DNA of 64,000 nt from Branchiostoma belcheri (lineage: Eukaryota > Chordata > Leptocardii > Amphioxiformes > Branchiostomatidae): NCBI RefSeq assembly GCF_001625305.1, contig NW_017803124.1, positions 246,914 through 310,913 on the forward strand, read 5' to 3'. The notes beneath the pieces were generated by a model. It worked only from the letters and a program-made list of their open reading frames with translations. It was not told the DNA's origin and made no database searches. This document shows, in pieces, positions 20,614 to 31,178 of the stretch. A program made the position numbers and the translations under genes. Within the stretch, counting starts at the first letter, position 1, and each line of letters begins with the position of its first letter.

Positions 20614-22412
20614 ATGGAAATTTGTGGAGCCTTATCGAATATGAATTCCGTGGAAGACGGAAACGGCTCCGAGGATGCATTCGTGTTTCTCCTCAGCGAA
20701 CCTGGGGTTGCTGAGAGCGTTAGTGATGTGGAGGTAAACCTAGCGCAGACTGAAGGGCAAGAGAGAGGCGAGGCACTGGAGATGAATGCACCGATGCCGC
20801 CTGGCCAGGTTGAAACTGGGGCGGAGACAAGCGACGAAAGCGATGAATTTGACTTCTATTCTGCGCTGAGGCAGGCGAGAGCCGATCGCGTCGTTGAGTT
20901 TTCTCGACAGAACCAAGCGATCGCTACAACTGATCGGGCGTGGGCCGCAGTCGATCCCGACGATGATTACTCGTACAGGCCCAAGGTCTTCATACCACCA
21001 GGGTCCGTCGGCCTCAAGCGAAAGGATGACAACCGAAGAGAATTGTCCTTCTTGGAAATACTTGACGGCGTCTGTATCGGGTACGTGGTACGCTGCACGA
21101 ATAAGTATGCCCGGGAGAGGAGGAGAGCGCGCCCCGCAGAAAGACGCTCGCATTGGAAACCCACCTCCTCAACCGAGTTGAAAGCGTTTTTGGGTTGCAT
21201 GATCTTGGCCGGCTACGTACACCTACCGAACCTTGCGTTCTATTGGGGCGTTGACGAAGACTTTGGCTGTTCGTTGATGAAAAGGAGTTTTCCCTTTCAC
21301 CGCTTTCGTCAAATTCTTCACTACCTTCACTACTCACCAGAAGGGTACTGTCCATCTGGCAGCCAGCGGCTGAAAGCTTTCAAAGCGAGGTAGAGGCTGG
21401 ACCGGGTCATGAACGTGCGTAAAGTCATGGAACGGGTGAACGAGAATAGTAGGTCTGCCCACCACGTCGATGAAAACCTCGTAGTTGACGAAGCGATGGT
21501 AGCTTTGCGGGGTAGACATCACCTCCGCCAGTACAACCCATATGCATGGGTATTGTCTGCATGTTCTTGCCGAACCCGATGGCTATATCCTGGCCGACGA
21601 AGTGTCCGGGGCACGGTCGGATCCAGAGGACATGCCAGCGTACCAAAGAGCTATGCACGGCGTTGGTGACGACCAAATCAGCCCTCTCGATCTGAAGCTG
21701 GCTCGCATCGTACATACATTGTAGGTTGACGTTATCGTTCCAAGGTCGCTAACGCAGTGTTTTCTGTGACTCTTGCTATACAAGCGCCCAGCTGGCAGAC
21801 CATCTTTTTGCGAAGGACACGTACTTGGTTTGGACCATGACAAGGAATGCGTGGAGTCTACCGACTCTACGGCATCCCATTCCGTCGAGATGTAATCGTG
21901 GCCGCCGGCCGACACAAAGCACCCGTGATCCATTCCCTAAGCAGAACGTGCCGAGAGGTTACTCCGTCCGGTACCACGACGGGCCGCTTACGGGAAGTGG
22001 AAAGACACCAGGACGCTCATCGTCTTATCGACGGCGACAAGCGTCGGTGCTCCCGATGTACAAGTTACCAGGCGATCGAAAGGTCGTGGAGGAGGAGTTA
22101 TCCGTCAGAAGGTGCAATGTCCAGCGATGGTGGACTTGTATAATCGCTACTACAAGGCGGTTGACAAGGCGGACCAGCTAAGGTCTTCCTACGAGTTTGG
22201 GCGCCCGTCGAAGAAGTGGCACAGGCAACTGTAATGGTATATGCTGAACAAAGCAGTATAGTGAATGCATACCTAAACTGGAAGGCCTACACAACTGAAA
22301 CAAGCCGCGAGAAGCTTCTCGCCCACAAAACTGCCCAGCTGAGATTTCGCCGAGCGTTGGTGCGGCAGCTCGTGGGGAATTTCCGGCCAGACGCAGAGTT
22401 CCTGCTAGGAGC
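20614..22412 (+). pseudogene. piggyBac-type transposase, N-terminal and catalytic part (frameshifted)
   Basis: The frame 20614-21393 has an acidic N-terminus, then PKVFIPPGSVGLKRKDDN, HWKPTSSTELKAFLGCMILA, NLAFYWGVDE and RFRQILHYLHYS, the start of a DDE_Tnp_1_7 (piggyBac) domain. After a stop and frame changes it continues VDEAMVALRGRHHLRQYNP (first catalytic aspartate), CDSCYTSAQLADHL (second), and LYNRYYKAVDKADQLRS with SKKWHRQ (third). All three DDD motif regions are therefore recognisable, but at least three frame breaks and stops inactivate it. The gene is interrupted at 22413 by a TIR element and resumes at 25751. No piggyBac terminal repeat was identified with confidence. Confidence 0.85.
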
Positions 22413-23985
22413 TATGTAATCGTATGCGATTTGCAGAGAATCGCACAGCGAGTTTCGTCGTCCTAGGGGACGAAAGTCGCAGGCTGCGAGTTTCTTCACC
22501 TGAGAGCGGGGGCGCGCAGACTACCCTATTCGTGCGAATATCGTCGACCCTACGCTGGGCCGCGCACACATACAATAGGCAACCCTTTCGTGCGAATAAC
22601 GTCGATCTTTCGCTGGGTCGCGCACACGTAGGTAACCATATACGTGCGAAGCTTTCCATACTTACCCGGGGCCGCGCACGGCTCTCTATCGGAACTTCGG
22701 CAGACATTTACCGACGTTGTGTTCACTTGCACTTCATTAGCAGAACTAGATTTGTAAATATAAATATAATGTTCTTGATCAGCTATAGGTTAGAAAAAGA
22801 TCGCAAATTGATACAGTTTAACTCGATGTTCTCTGCAGGGGTTTACAGAAAATTAATTCAATTTACAGAAACTGGGAACATGGAACTCGGAGAAAGCGCC
22901 AGCACTGGGTACAGGTCATGCACCTGGATAATTCCAAATAAACTGCAAATATACTCAGTGATAGCTATGGAGAATGAAATACTATCATTTATATAGGGAA
23001 ATTAGCGGTTAAACCTCAAACTAAACCTCATCTGTAACTTCGATCTACGCATATCGTAAAAAAAAAGATGGCGCCCATGTATACGTGACGCCAACAAATA
23101 GCCAGACAACACAACAAAAATGGGGCTAATGTGGAATAGATTTTATTCATGTGCCCTGCGTTGGTATTCACATTTCTATTGTGTAAAAGAAATTAGAAAA
23201 AAAACACAGACGTTTTTGGACAATGTGCTACCAGACGTACAAATTCGCTGGAGTCGCGGTTTACTCGCTCCTCATAAATTTTTGCGTTTCACAAACAACA
23301 AGAAAATCAACATTTACACAATGTTAAAGACATCAACTTGAAGTAGTATGTGGAAAATATTCATACATTGCATCACTAGTCTTACGTTGTTAATCAACGC
23401 AGGGAAATTCCATGGTGTAAGACATAAAAAGCGTCTGGGCAAATATTCTAAACAAAGTAAACAAAATGGCGCCCAAATATTAAGACGCCGTCAAGGGTGC
23501 CCGGAATCTATCAAGAATAGTTCATATTATACTGCAAATAAAAGAGGTTGATAAACATTCCTGTTCAAATAAAGATATTTTCTATATCTTCGGTATGTGT
23601 AACGTGGGAAAATGAAACACGATGTAGCATAGTTTATATAGAAATATTGCAAGTACATGTACGTAAGCTGACTGGGCGAAGCTGCAGCTGGCCAGCCGAT
23701 CGGTGCACCATCCACATGTTGCCGGTACATGTGCCGAAGAACCCAACGATAGCACTCAGAGGCTTACCGTGGGTATCAAGTTCTTCCACCGAGAACAGGT
23801 AGGTTGTCTTGTGTTTCTGTATTTTTAGTAGATACGTTCACAAGCTGCGTTCTAGTACACCGTTCCAATTTATTTGTTCAGATTGATCGTAAAATTTAGA
23901 AGGACAATTTATATGACCTTAAAGTATATACAAACTTAAATGTTGAAGAATTTAGCTTTCTTTGGATAATTTGTTGGTGGCTTAC

Positions 23986-24085
23986 ATCTAAGAGCTGCAT
24001 CCAAGGGGTCATTGTCCTCTGAAGGAACGCCCCAGAATGCATCACGTTTCCTGCCAAACTCACTCCTGCGGCGTGTTGGAGCCAT
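23986..24085 (-). CDS. Candidate first exon inside the MULE-type element
   Basis: A minus-strand ATG opens MAPTRRRSEFGRKRDAFWG, continuing VPSEDNDPLDAALR, and ends at a good donor (TTAGAT then GTAAGC). The length is 100 bp. The product is not recognised; the basic N-terminus followed by an acidic turn is protein-like. It could be a relic of the element's own transposase gene or a captured host exon. Chance cannot be excluded. Confidence 0.3.
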
Positions 24086-24468
24086 AGTTGCAGAAGAATA
24101 CTATGATATAATAACCTATATATTCATTATCATTTTTACGACTACCCCGACATTACTCATTATATGTATGATACAGCGCTACAAGAAAGTTTCCAACTGG
24201 AATAAATTATTGTCTTGGCGTGTGCGCGCCCGCGGGTCGTAATTGACCGGCAACGACTTTGGGATTAATTGTTGGAGCCAGGTTAGGCCACTTAGTCCTG
24301 AGAAGGACTGTATTGTTGTTTTTCCTTTAAATTTGTGTGTGAGCGATGCGACTGTACCCTTAGGGAAGCGAGTGTGGGAGCCCCGGCATACAAGTAGGAT
24401 GGTACCCAGGCTAATGCGACTGTGGGAGCGGACGTAAAGTGTTGTGTACTAACCAGGATGGTACCCAG

Positions 24469-24539
24469 GCTACGTTTCGCATTTCGACAAATTATTGACG
24501 GTAGAAAACTTCGAAAGAGCACGTCTGAACACCACAAAG
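24469..24539 (+). CDS. Candidate internal exon inside the MULE-type element
   Basis: This 71-bp open segment lies between an acceptor-like GGTACCCAG and a strong donor (ACAAAG then GTAAGAA). It would encode YVSHFDKLLTVENFERARL followed by NTTK. The upstream AGGATGGTACCCAGGCTA stretch is repeated at 24397-24414 without the open frame. The product is not recognised. Confidence 0.25.
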
Positions 24540-25104
24540 GTAAGAACTAAACAGATACGAATCAAGCCATTCCAAAGACTTTGCAACAGGTAAACGATCA
24601 ATGATCGGCTAGTAGAAGTCACCGTATTTCACCATTTCTATGATCATATTGTTTGTCGTCATTTTCTCATCCACACCTTATGAAATAGTCCTGTTGTTTT
24701 CTTAGGACATCTGGTGGACAACGCCAAGTACTTTATTGTTAGGCAATGGTGTTTTATTGTTTGGTGAAGTTGAATGAAATTCCACGCGTGGGGTAGAGTG
24801 CTTTCCCACCGAACAGGTTGCTTGCTCGCATTATGTTGGTGAGCAGACAGCTATGATAAAAATGCTTTACTAAAATCATGCATAGTAGGCAATATCAAAT
24901 TATTTTCCTAGCGGAAACATAATGAACAAAGACTTCACCACACAATCATTGTTTTCTTTGTCGGTTCATACGCCGACATTTTACATTCCGATTGGCTATA
25001 CGCTTATTCTACGAATAAGACAGCCTACAAACAAATCGTTCTCTGGTTTTGGTAGACTACTACTTAAAAAAATAATGTGGGAAATATTTATTCTCTGTAG
25101 CTAG

Positions 25105-25278
25105 ATGCAATACAAACCTTTTCCACGGCGCTGTGTGCCTGATGATCTCACCCGGTATGTGCCGCTCTGCTGCGATCACTTACCTTTGGATGTTATCCTG
25201 CCTACTGAGCGACAAACTTTAATACCGGAAGTGAATAATTTGGCGGCGCAAACTGCTGTATTGACCTTGGATTCTACC
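25105..25278 (+). CDS. Candidate terminal exon or small ORF inside the MULE-type element
   Basis: A 58-codon frame begins MQYKPFPRRCVPDDLTRY, continues PLCCDHLPLDVILPTERQ and ends LTLDST before a stop. A pyrimidine-rich tract with AG lies immediately upstream (TTCTCTGTAGCTAG). Composition is more protein-like than in neighbouring frames. It is not recognised, and may be part of a gene with 24469-24539 or a chance frame. Confidence 0.3.
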
Positions 25279-25750
25279 TGAAAAATACTGCACAGACACA
25301 GATTACCAGAAGGATATGTCTATAAAGCTTTTGTTTATTTCTATTCCCTTGCGATCCAACGAGAATGCTGGACAAGTTGTGCGTACCCAAAGGGTTCCTT
25401 TGAATTTTTCGGCCCCCTGAGCTGGGCCTGGCCTGCGCGTCCTCCCCAGATCGGGGTGCGTACGACATTGAACAAGGAGGATATAAGGAGTGCAGATGAA
25501 CGAACACAACATCGGTAAATGTCTGCCCGGCCCGGCTGGTAGGTAAAGAGCAGTGCGCGGCCCCAGTCGCACGAATAGGGGTTACCTACGTATGTGTGCG
25601 CGACCCAGCGTAATATCGACCATATTCGCACGAATAGGGTAGTCTGCGCGCCCCCGCTCTCAGGTGAAGAAACTCGCAGCCTGCGACTTTCGTCCCCTAG
25701 GACGACGAAACTCGCTGTGCGATTCTCTGCAAATCGCATACGATTACATA

Positions 25751-26090
25751 CCTGGAGCTAGGAACCCGCCCGTCGTCAACCCCGGGACAGGACTAGTCAT
25801 CGGTAAACACGAGCAAGTTCGCCGGGGGAAGCCGACGCGAGGCTGCCGCTACTGCGCCAAAGCGCGCCAATTGATGCCGGGAGCGAGACGTCCGAGGCCA
25901 CACGAGACTGTGTACAAATGCAACACCTGTAACGTTTCCGTCTGCCGCGTTTCTCTTCGCCTAGAGTGCTGGTGTGAACACTTAGAGGAAATGCGACCTG
26001 TTACATTTTGGGGGTTATTTTGCTCAAGAATGAGAAGTAGAGAGTATGTTGCAAGAGCAGCAATACTGACCGATAATGATTCTTGTTTGT
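25751..26090 (+). pseudogene. piggyBac-type transposase, C-terminal cysteine-rich part
   Basis: This resumes the gene interrupted at 22412. With one copy of the target duplication removed, DAEFL joins GARNPPVVNPGTGL in the same frame. It continues RGCRYCAKARQ, TVYKCNTCNVSVC and LECWCEHLEE, the C-terminal cysteine-rich (zinc-binding) domain that piggyBac transposases use to bind their own ends. The open frame across the join shows that the MULE-type element inserted into a gene already carrying a full C-terminus. Confidence 0.8.
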
Positions 26091-27139
26091 GACCGGGAAA
26101 GGCCGTTAAAGTAAACTGACTGTTAAAGTGTTAAGGACCGAAGTGAAAAGACTCTATTCAAGATTACAGCGTACATTTATACGTACCTTAGTAGCTAGGT
26201 TTAGATTTTACATCATATACCATTTATCAGTCCACGTTCAACTAAACGTTTTAAGGCTGGACGACAGATGAACTTACCAATAAAATTGACGATAACAACT
26301 TTGTAAAAGTAGAAAGCAACGAAAAAAACACAAAACAAATTCACAGCTTATATTTGGAAAAAAAATAGAACTCACCATGTATATCCCTTCGCTGTATCGT
26401 TCTGGACTGACGATGAAATATTGTCTAAAAAATAACTTCTGACACACTTTGTGTCGTCAACTGTTTTACTGTGACTGAATAGTCGGTGAGAAGACTGGGG
26501 ACGTGTCGACCTGTGCGGCTTGTCTGCCGGGCTGTGTCAGTGGTCCTCGGGTGTCAGATCTGTTCTGGGCTAAGCTCACTTTCTGCCAGGACTATATCGA
26601 AAACGGGGAAGGGCTGTGTACGTGGCAACAACCAATGGAATCAAAGCTCTCACCCAATTTCCGGAAATGGACTAGACGTATCCATGGTAACCCCTGCCAG
26701 TCCCTCCTGGAGACGAACAGACATGGTAATGGCAGCTTACGTAATGCCATCTGTAGCGCCACGTAGACACGAACACTGCGCAGCGCATGGATGTATCCTT
26801 TTTCGACGGGTTTAACCACGTAACCCAGTAGGACTAAATTACGAAAGTTCCGACATGTGTGTTTACCACAAAGTTCCCCGCGCACACTATGGCTGCTGTC
26901 AGCCTTAATTCATCGCGCATAATAGCAAGGATATCCCAAATGCTTCTGATATGTCTCTGACAAATACACAAACATTACTGAAAGTTGAAAAATTGGTACA
27001 GTACTGTGTCAGTACATGTGGTGACTGATTTACGTAACAACATACGCCAACATTAGTCGAGTGAAGCGTGACATTAGGTATGTCAACTTCAGATGTGTCG
27101 CCAGTGTTAATAGCTGAACCGAGGTAGGATACGAGTACT
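26091..27139. repeat. Paralogous non-coding blocks (m4 at 26375-26500; m0 at 26690-26770)
   Basis: The 26375-26500 segment (AACTCACCAT, ATCCCTTC, then AAATATTGTC and CTGTTTTACT) matches 44915-45030. The CCATGGTAACCCCTG / CTGGAGACG segment matches 55288-55350. On the minus strand both m4 copies keep a splice donor (CATG then GTGAGTTC), so m4 may contain an exon of the CTLD-type genes. That is inference. The remainder is unrecognised. Confidence 0.5.
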
Positions 27140-27329
27140 TAAAGTTAAAGTTAAAGGGCCTTCCCGCGTCAAGTGTCGCATAGGGCGGCGACAATCTCCG
27201 TTCATTAGCCATGGGCCACACACAGCAGTCACTACAGGAGGCTAGTCCACTGGTAGTGGTGTGTGTTTAACTCCCATACTCTTTCCCAAATGCTGAGTGC
27301 TAAACAGAGAAAGCACTATGTACCATTTT
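27140..27329 (-). mobile_element. SINE-like tRNA-derived repeat, 3' part
   Basis: It begins with a repeated GTTAAA (AAAGTTAAAGTTAAAGGGCC) and contains TCCCATACTCTTTCCCAAATG and GAAAGCACTATGTACCATTT. It continues across the 27330-28143 insertion into the tRNA-like head at 28144-28235. Confidence 0.6.
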
Positions 27330-28143
27330 TTAAAGGAGTACTTACCTCCAGAAGGGGGTGCTATATTTCGACAGGCATTTTTTTTAAGTGAAAAATGCAT
27401 ATTATTTTACAGTATACCATTAAATGCCCATTTTGCGCGCAAGTCTTAAAACGCATCGAATCCAGGACAAACTCTCCAAATACCCTCAAAACTATCCCAG
27501 AATACACCACGCTACCCCATTGGTGTCTATGTTTTAAACAAAAAGTTACGTTACAGACCTCATTTCGGGGGCGATAAGAAAAATTCGTACCGTTTTGTGT
27601 TCTTTGGTATCTTACCAACCATTGTCCTTCTTGGTGTCCTTATCGCCCCTCATTTATGCCGCAAATATTGACGATGAAAAAAACGGCGTAATCTAGTTGT
27701 CCTTTCCATAAGTGGCGTAATCTAATTATCTGTTCAAGTAATACTTACATGCAAATAAGTTGAGAAAATCAAAACACGCAGGATGAAACTGGCCGGCTCC
27801 CACTGTATTCCACATCCCGATATTATAATATCCAAGCCACAGGTCAAGCAAAGTAAAACAAGTAATTTCTCAATAATCAGCTTGTTAGTGTGCTTGTCTC
27901 CTACCATTTTCGCCGAAAAATGTGTATGTTGACCTGAAGTGTATGAGTATTGCGTAAGCCAGAGTTCCCGGATGTATCAATTGTGGTTCAGCATGGGGGA
28001 AAATGATATTAATATCACTTTACAAACATGCGCCGCGCAAGTCGTACAAGCGAAATTATGTAAAACGTCGGCTAGTTATGTATTCATTGTAGCATGATGT
28101 ATCGGAAAATAGCACTTCCTTCTGGAGGTTAGTACTCCTTTAA
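27330..28143. mobile_element. TTAA-flanked TIR element (non-autonomous, 814 bp)
   Basis: TTAA at 27330-27333 and 28140-28143 flanks inverted ends AGGAGTACT(T/A)ACCTCCAGAAGG. Removing it rejoins the SINE (ACCATTT to AAAGTCTTTGG). TTAA targets are used by piggyBac and Kolobok-like transposases. No coding region is present. Confidence 0.8.
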
Positions 28144-28235
28144 AGAGTTTAAAGTCTTTGGTATGACTCGGAGATCGAACTCACGACCTACTGAATGCTA
28201 GGCGCGCACTCTGACTCCACTTGGCCATTGCACCG
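28144..28235 (-). mobile_element. SINE-like repeat, tRNA-like head
   Basis: On the minus strand it reads GCAATGGCCAAGTGGAGTC, similar to a Pol III A box (TGGCCAAGTGG). About 35 bases later comes AGTTCGATCTCCGAGTC, similar to a B box (GTTCGATCC). This is the expected layout of a tRNA-derived SINE. It is too degenerate to be a tRNA gene. Confidence 0.65.
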
Positions 28236-28239
28236 GTAC

Positions 28240-28984
28240 TAGTAACTTAAAAGAAAATAAAAGTAGGTTCAGATACAGGGCCTGTTTGTTCTGATATAAA
28301 TGTCTAAGTTGGTGATTTATTGTTCCGATCGACAACCACAAATCAAAGTGAGAGACAGTACAGTGTGGAACAGGACCTTAACGTTGTCTTCCTGTGAGAA
28401 CACGCGTACGTACACAACTAACCGGGGAGAACCTCTAAGACTCTATGTTTTCTGGTAAACGCTGTTACTTTGCTCGCTGATTCAAAGTCATCTATAGTGT
28501 GTCCTGTGTAAGGGCCGAAAGTAACCAGTTTCTATCTGCACAAATCAGTCCGATTTTTAAACATTAGGAGCTTCCTGTTTGCCTCCAAGGAGAGATACGA
28601 GAGGGCCTGCAAGGGGGGGGGGCGACAACGCTCTACGCTGAATTCGGAAACCCTCGAGTACGCTTTACGATAAATTCCAAGTGGCTACAACGCATTACGT
28701 AGAATTAAAACGGCGAATACGCTCTACGCAAAATGCGAAGAGCGGTCCGTCTACGCTCTACGTAGAATTAAAACGGCAGATTACGCTCTACGGAAAAGGG
28801 CTTGCGGGCCCCCATACGACCTATCATTGATCGGTGTTACCAGGATGCAGGATGCCATATGACGATGGCCGATGGGGATAGCCCGTATACGTGCATTTTG
28901 TAGTCTTGAGTATGGCATTAAACATTGACGATCATAGACGTGTGGCAAAAAATGCTACCTTCATATGAAGCCGTTTTAATTATT
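28240..28984. repeat. Paralogous non-coding block m2, copy 1
   Basis: GTTTGTTCTGATATAAATGT, CGACAACCACAAATCAAA, GTGAGAACACG, and TCTGCACAAATCAG recur in order at 40605-41060 and (shorter) at 56520-56950. A tandem array of ACGCTCTACG motifs (28625-28795) is inserted in this copy only. Confidence 0.7.
28625..28795. repeat. Short tandem array of TACGCTCTACGTAGAATT units
   Basis: About six imperfect units near 28630, 28660, 28688, 28718, 28753 and 28785 share ACGCTCTACG followed by (TA)GAATTAAAACGGC. Spacing is about 30-35 bp. Each unit is partly self-complementary (CTACGTAG). A run of nine G precedes it. Confidence 0.65.
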
Positions 28985-29575
28985 ATGTTCACCGAAGGAA
29001 AACGTATTTGCTCAGTTTCTTATTCTTCTTCCTCCTCTTCTTCTCCTCCAAACAGTGACCTCAATGACCTGATCCAAATGTAACATGTTGTGTCTTTTAA
29101 TCTTATTTATCTGTCAGTGTCCTCGTTACGATTTTGAAAGAAAAAAGTTATTCAAAGAAGTCGCCAATATTTCCCCAAGTTTTTCATATCTCAACCAACA
29201 ACAAAAGACTATATTATTGCTAAAGTCTCCCAACCCATTTATTTTTCAAAGAGTCGGACAGTTCATCTCCCACTGCCTCCTGAGAAGAAGTCAAACCCCC
29301 TAATAGCATGGCAAGAATAGTTTAATAGAATAAAATAGATTAGAATAGCAGTTACTTTGTTCCTATTACCTGGTCACATATTGTATATCTACTTTTTACC
29401 CTGTATGTATACCAACGTTATTAGGTTTAAGTAGAGATAGTAGGTTCGATAAGTATATCGTACACGTAGAAGTTGTTAGCAAATAGTCTTATATCACCAC
29501 ATTTTTCTTGTTAATGTCTGTATGCAATTAGCCCTCGGGCATGAATTTGCAATAAACATCTATTTACCATAATGA
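28985..29575 (+). mobile_element. 5'-truncated LINE tail, second copy
   Basis: An open stretch at 29085-29303 reads CQCPRYDFERKKLFKEV then SPSFSYLNQQQKTILLL. This is the same C-terminal region as at 11520-11636 (NCPFYDIRK). It is followed by the family tail GCAATTAGCCCTCGGGCATG and TTGCAATAAACATC. Comparison with 10925-11850 shows one LINE family. Confidence 0.6.
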
Positions 29576-29682
29576 TAGCAACTACTGTTGAGTTACATCA
29601 TGTTCCAATTTTATAGCAGGGTGGATTTAGACTCCTGTCTGACCATGTATACGAATGTGTTTGAGTAAGAATTAAGAGAGCA

Positions 29683-29780
29683 CCAAAAAGCAGTTACTCA
29701 AGCAACTGGATAATGACTTTGGAAATCATATCCAGTTTCTTTCCAAATCATATCCAGTTGCTTGAGTAACTGCTTTTTGG
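29683..29780. repeat. Perfect inverted repeat, 30-bp arms
   Basis: Arm 29683-29712 (starts CCAAAAAGCAGTTACTC) is the exact complement of 29751-29780, with a 38-bp loop that itself repeats AAATCATATCCAGTT. TGGATGTCTAACCTTCATC follows and recurs near 35442. This may be the end of a Penelope-like or other retroelement, on recollection only. Confidence 0.75.
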
Positions 29781-29799
29781 CATCTCGTATTACCTGGAT

Positions 29800-30510
29800 G
29801 TCTAACCTTCATCGACGAATTAACAGAGCAGACCATATACGAAGGTAAACATTATGCATTTGCCTTGCAAATGTTATCTTTCCAGTGTTACAATTTAGAA
29901 TAATTAGAATATAGTCATCTACCTGATAGTAAGCAGGATCCACCCTATAGTATTAGGCACAAGAGGTGGGATTCTGATATGCCTCCACCTCTCCAAGACG
30001 ATAGAAAGACTAGATTGTGTCACAGATCTACAGTAGTATCATTTCCAATTCACGGCGAAGTGGACTCATACCGTCTTATATCTGTCACGGATAAGGTTAC
30101 ACGGTGGTTAAAGTAGCATTTCGAGATATGTGATTAATGTCTGATTTATAGCTGCAGTCTGGTAATCTATAAAGTTGTTTTTGTCTCAAACATACAGATA
30201 AGATAAGAAATATGCAAATGTACCAACAATAACGAATTATTGTTGCTTGAGGACACCCTCTTATATTTGCGGATTAACTATCTTTTCGCTGGTAGATGAG
30301 TTCTAATAGTACTGGGAGGCAGCAAATATCAATGTAAACTAACAGTATCCGTCTGACAGCTTTTATTACAATGAAATACACCCCAAAATTGATATTTGAC
30401 GACATTCATGCATACATTTGGTGTCTTGAATTTTCCCTGTCTGTACCATAGCCACATCTCAACCAACAGGTATTTGTGGTCGCATCTACGCTGCAAGTGT
30501 TACGAAGTAC
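29800..30510. repeat. Paralogous non-coding blocks (end of m2; m1-like)
   Basis: The ATCTACCTGATAGTA / ATCCACCCTATAGTA stretch (29918 on) matches 41085 on and 56990 on. GTTGTTTTTGTCTCAA, CATACAGA and GTTCTAATAGTACTGGGAGGC (about 30170-30400) resemble the m1 blocks near 39700, 55380 and 56030. No coding signal is seen. Confidence 0.5.
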
Positions 30511-30519
30511 AAAGTACAA

Positions 30520-31178
30520 GTACAATCCCGTCACCACCAGGGGTACCGTAGGCTCGGTGACCGCCGCAGCAACATACTTGCCACGAGACTCCGCATCGGC
30601 TGGTGCCAGCTTAACTCCACGCTGGCCAAGTTTAACCTTACCGGCCGGGGATGTGCCTGTGGTGCAACCTCGGAGACAGTCACACATTTCCTCCTGCACT
30701 GCCCACTGCACGCAGCGGCACGACAAGACCTTGCCACTGCTGTGTACCGCCTCGTGAGACGGCCCCTCTCCACCAGCGTTCTACTCAACGGGTCCCCGGG
30801 CAATGACATTACATTAAACGAAAGCCTCTCACACTCCTTCCACACTTACATCACTTCAACAAACCGTTTCTAGGCACTTCCAGCTGTTCCTTTCTAACCT
30901 TGTTATTTAGTATCCTTTTTTTCTCATATAAGGTAGTCTGACTGTGACTTATTTTATCGACCTCTGACCTCCAAATGTGTTATTTTAGATGTGTACATAT
31001 ATTTACTTGGCTAATTGGAATGATATAGGTTCTTATGATCATTTTTTTTTGTAATTTCACACTGTTGACATTAAGTGCCCTATATGTTTTGTCCTTATGT
31101 GTTGACTCTCTAACATCAGCTTTGCTGCCTTGAGAGTCAGTGTAATGTCTTGTTGCATTTTCAATAAATAAAGTACAA
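30520..31178 (+). mobile_element. 5'-truncated LINE with target duplication AAAGTACAA
   Basis: The frame to 30870 reads ATRLRIGWCQLNSTLAKF, CACGATSETVTHFLLHCP and LNGSPGNDITLNESLSHSF. The L-G---LN--L--- / C-CG--ET--HFL--CP block is the C-terminal region after RT in several LINE clades. A 3' UTR ends TCAATAAATAAAGTACAAAG. AAAGTACAA occurs at both edges (30511-30519 and 31170-31178), a probable target duplication. A second tail of the same family lies at 58250-58430. Confidence 0.7.

Larger units (their letters stand above)
22413..25750. mobile_element. Mutator-like (MULE-type) element with long TIRs, inserted in piggyBac gene
   Basis: The left end (TATGTAATCGTATGCGAT, from 22413) is the exact complement of the right end (to 25750). 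Inverted similarity continues for about 300 bases. Inside it, a roughly 60-bp subunit (TATTCGTGCGAATATCG then CGCGCACACAT) is present about three times on the left and twice on the right. The flanks CTAGGAGC (22405-22412) and CCTGGAGC (25751-25758) look like an 8-bp target duplication with two changes, or 9 bp at 7/9. Long TIRs with an 8-9 bp duplication fit Mutator-like elements, though hAT or P types also give 8 bp. No transposase domain was recognised in the 3.3 kb. Confidence 0.8.

Noticed and set aside
25341..25739. 132-codon minus frame and its partner at 22424-22996
   Set aside because: They share a peptide because they lie in the inverted terminal repeats of the MULE-type element, not because they are related genes.
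28144..28235. tRNA gene on the minus strand
   Set aside because: A- and B-box-like motifs are present, but no cloverleaf with paired acceptor stem could be drawn. It is a tRNA-derived SINE head.
29780..29830. Hammerhead ribozyme of a Penelope-like element
   Set aside because: The conserved CTGATGA and GAAA cores are not both present on either strand.
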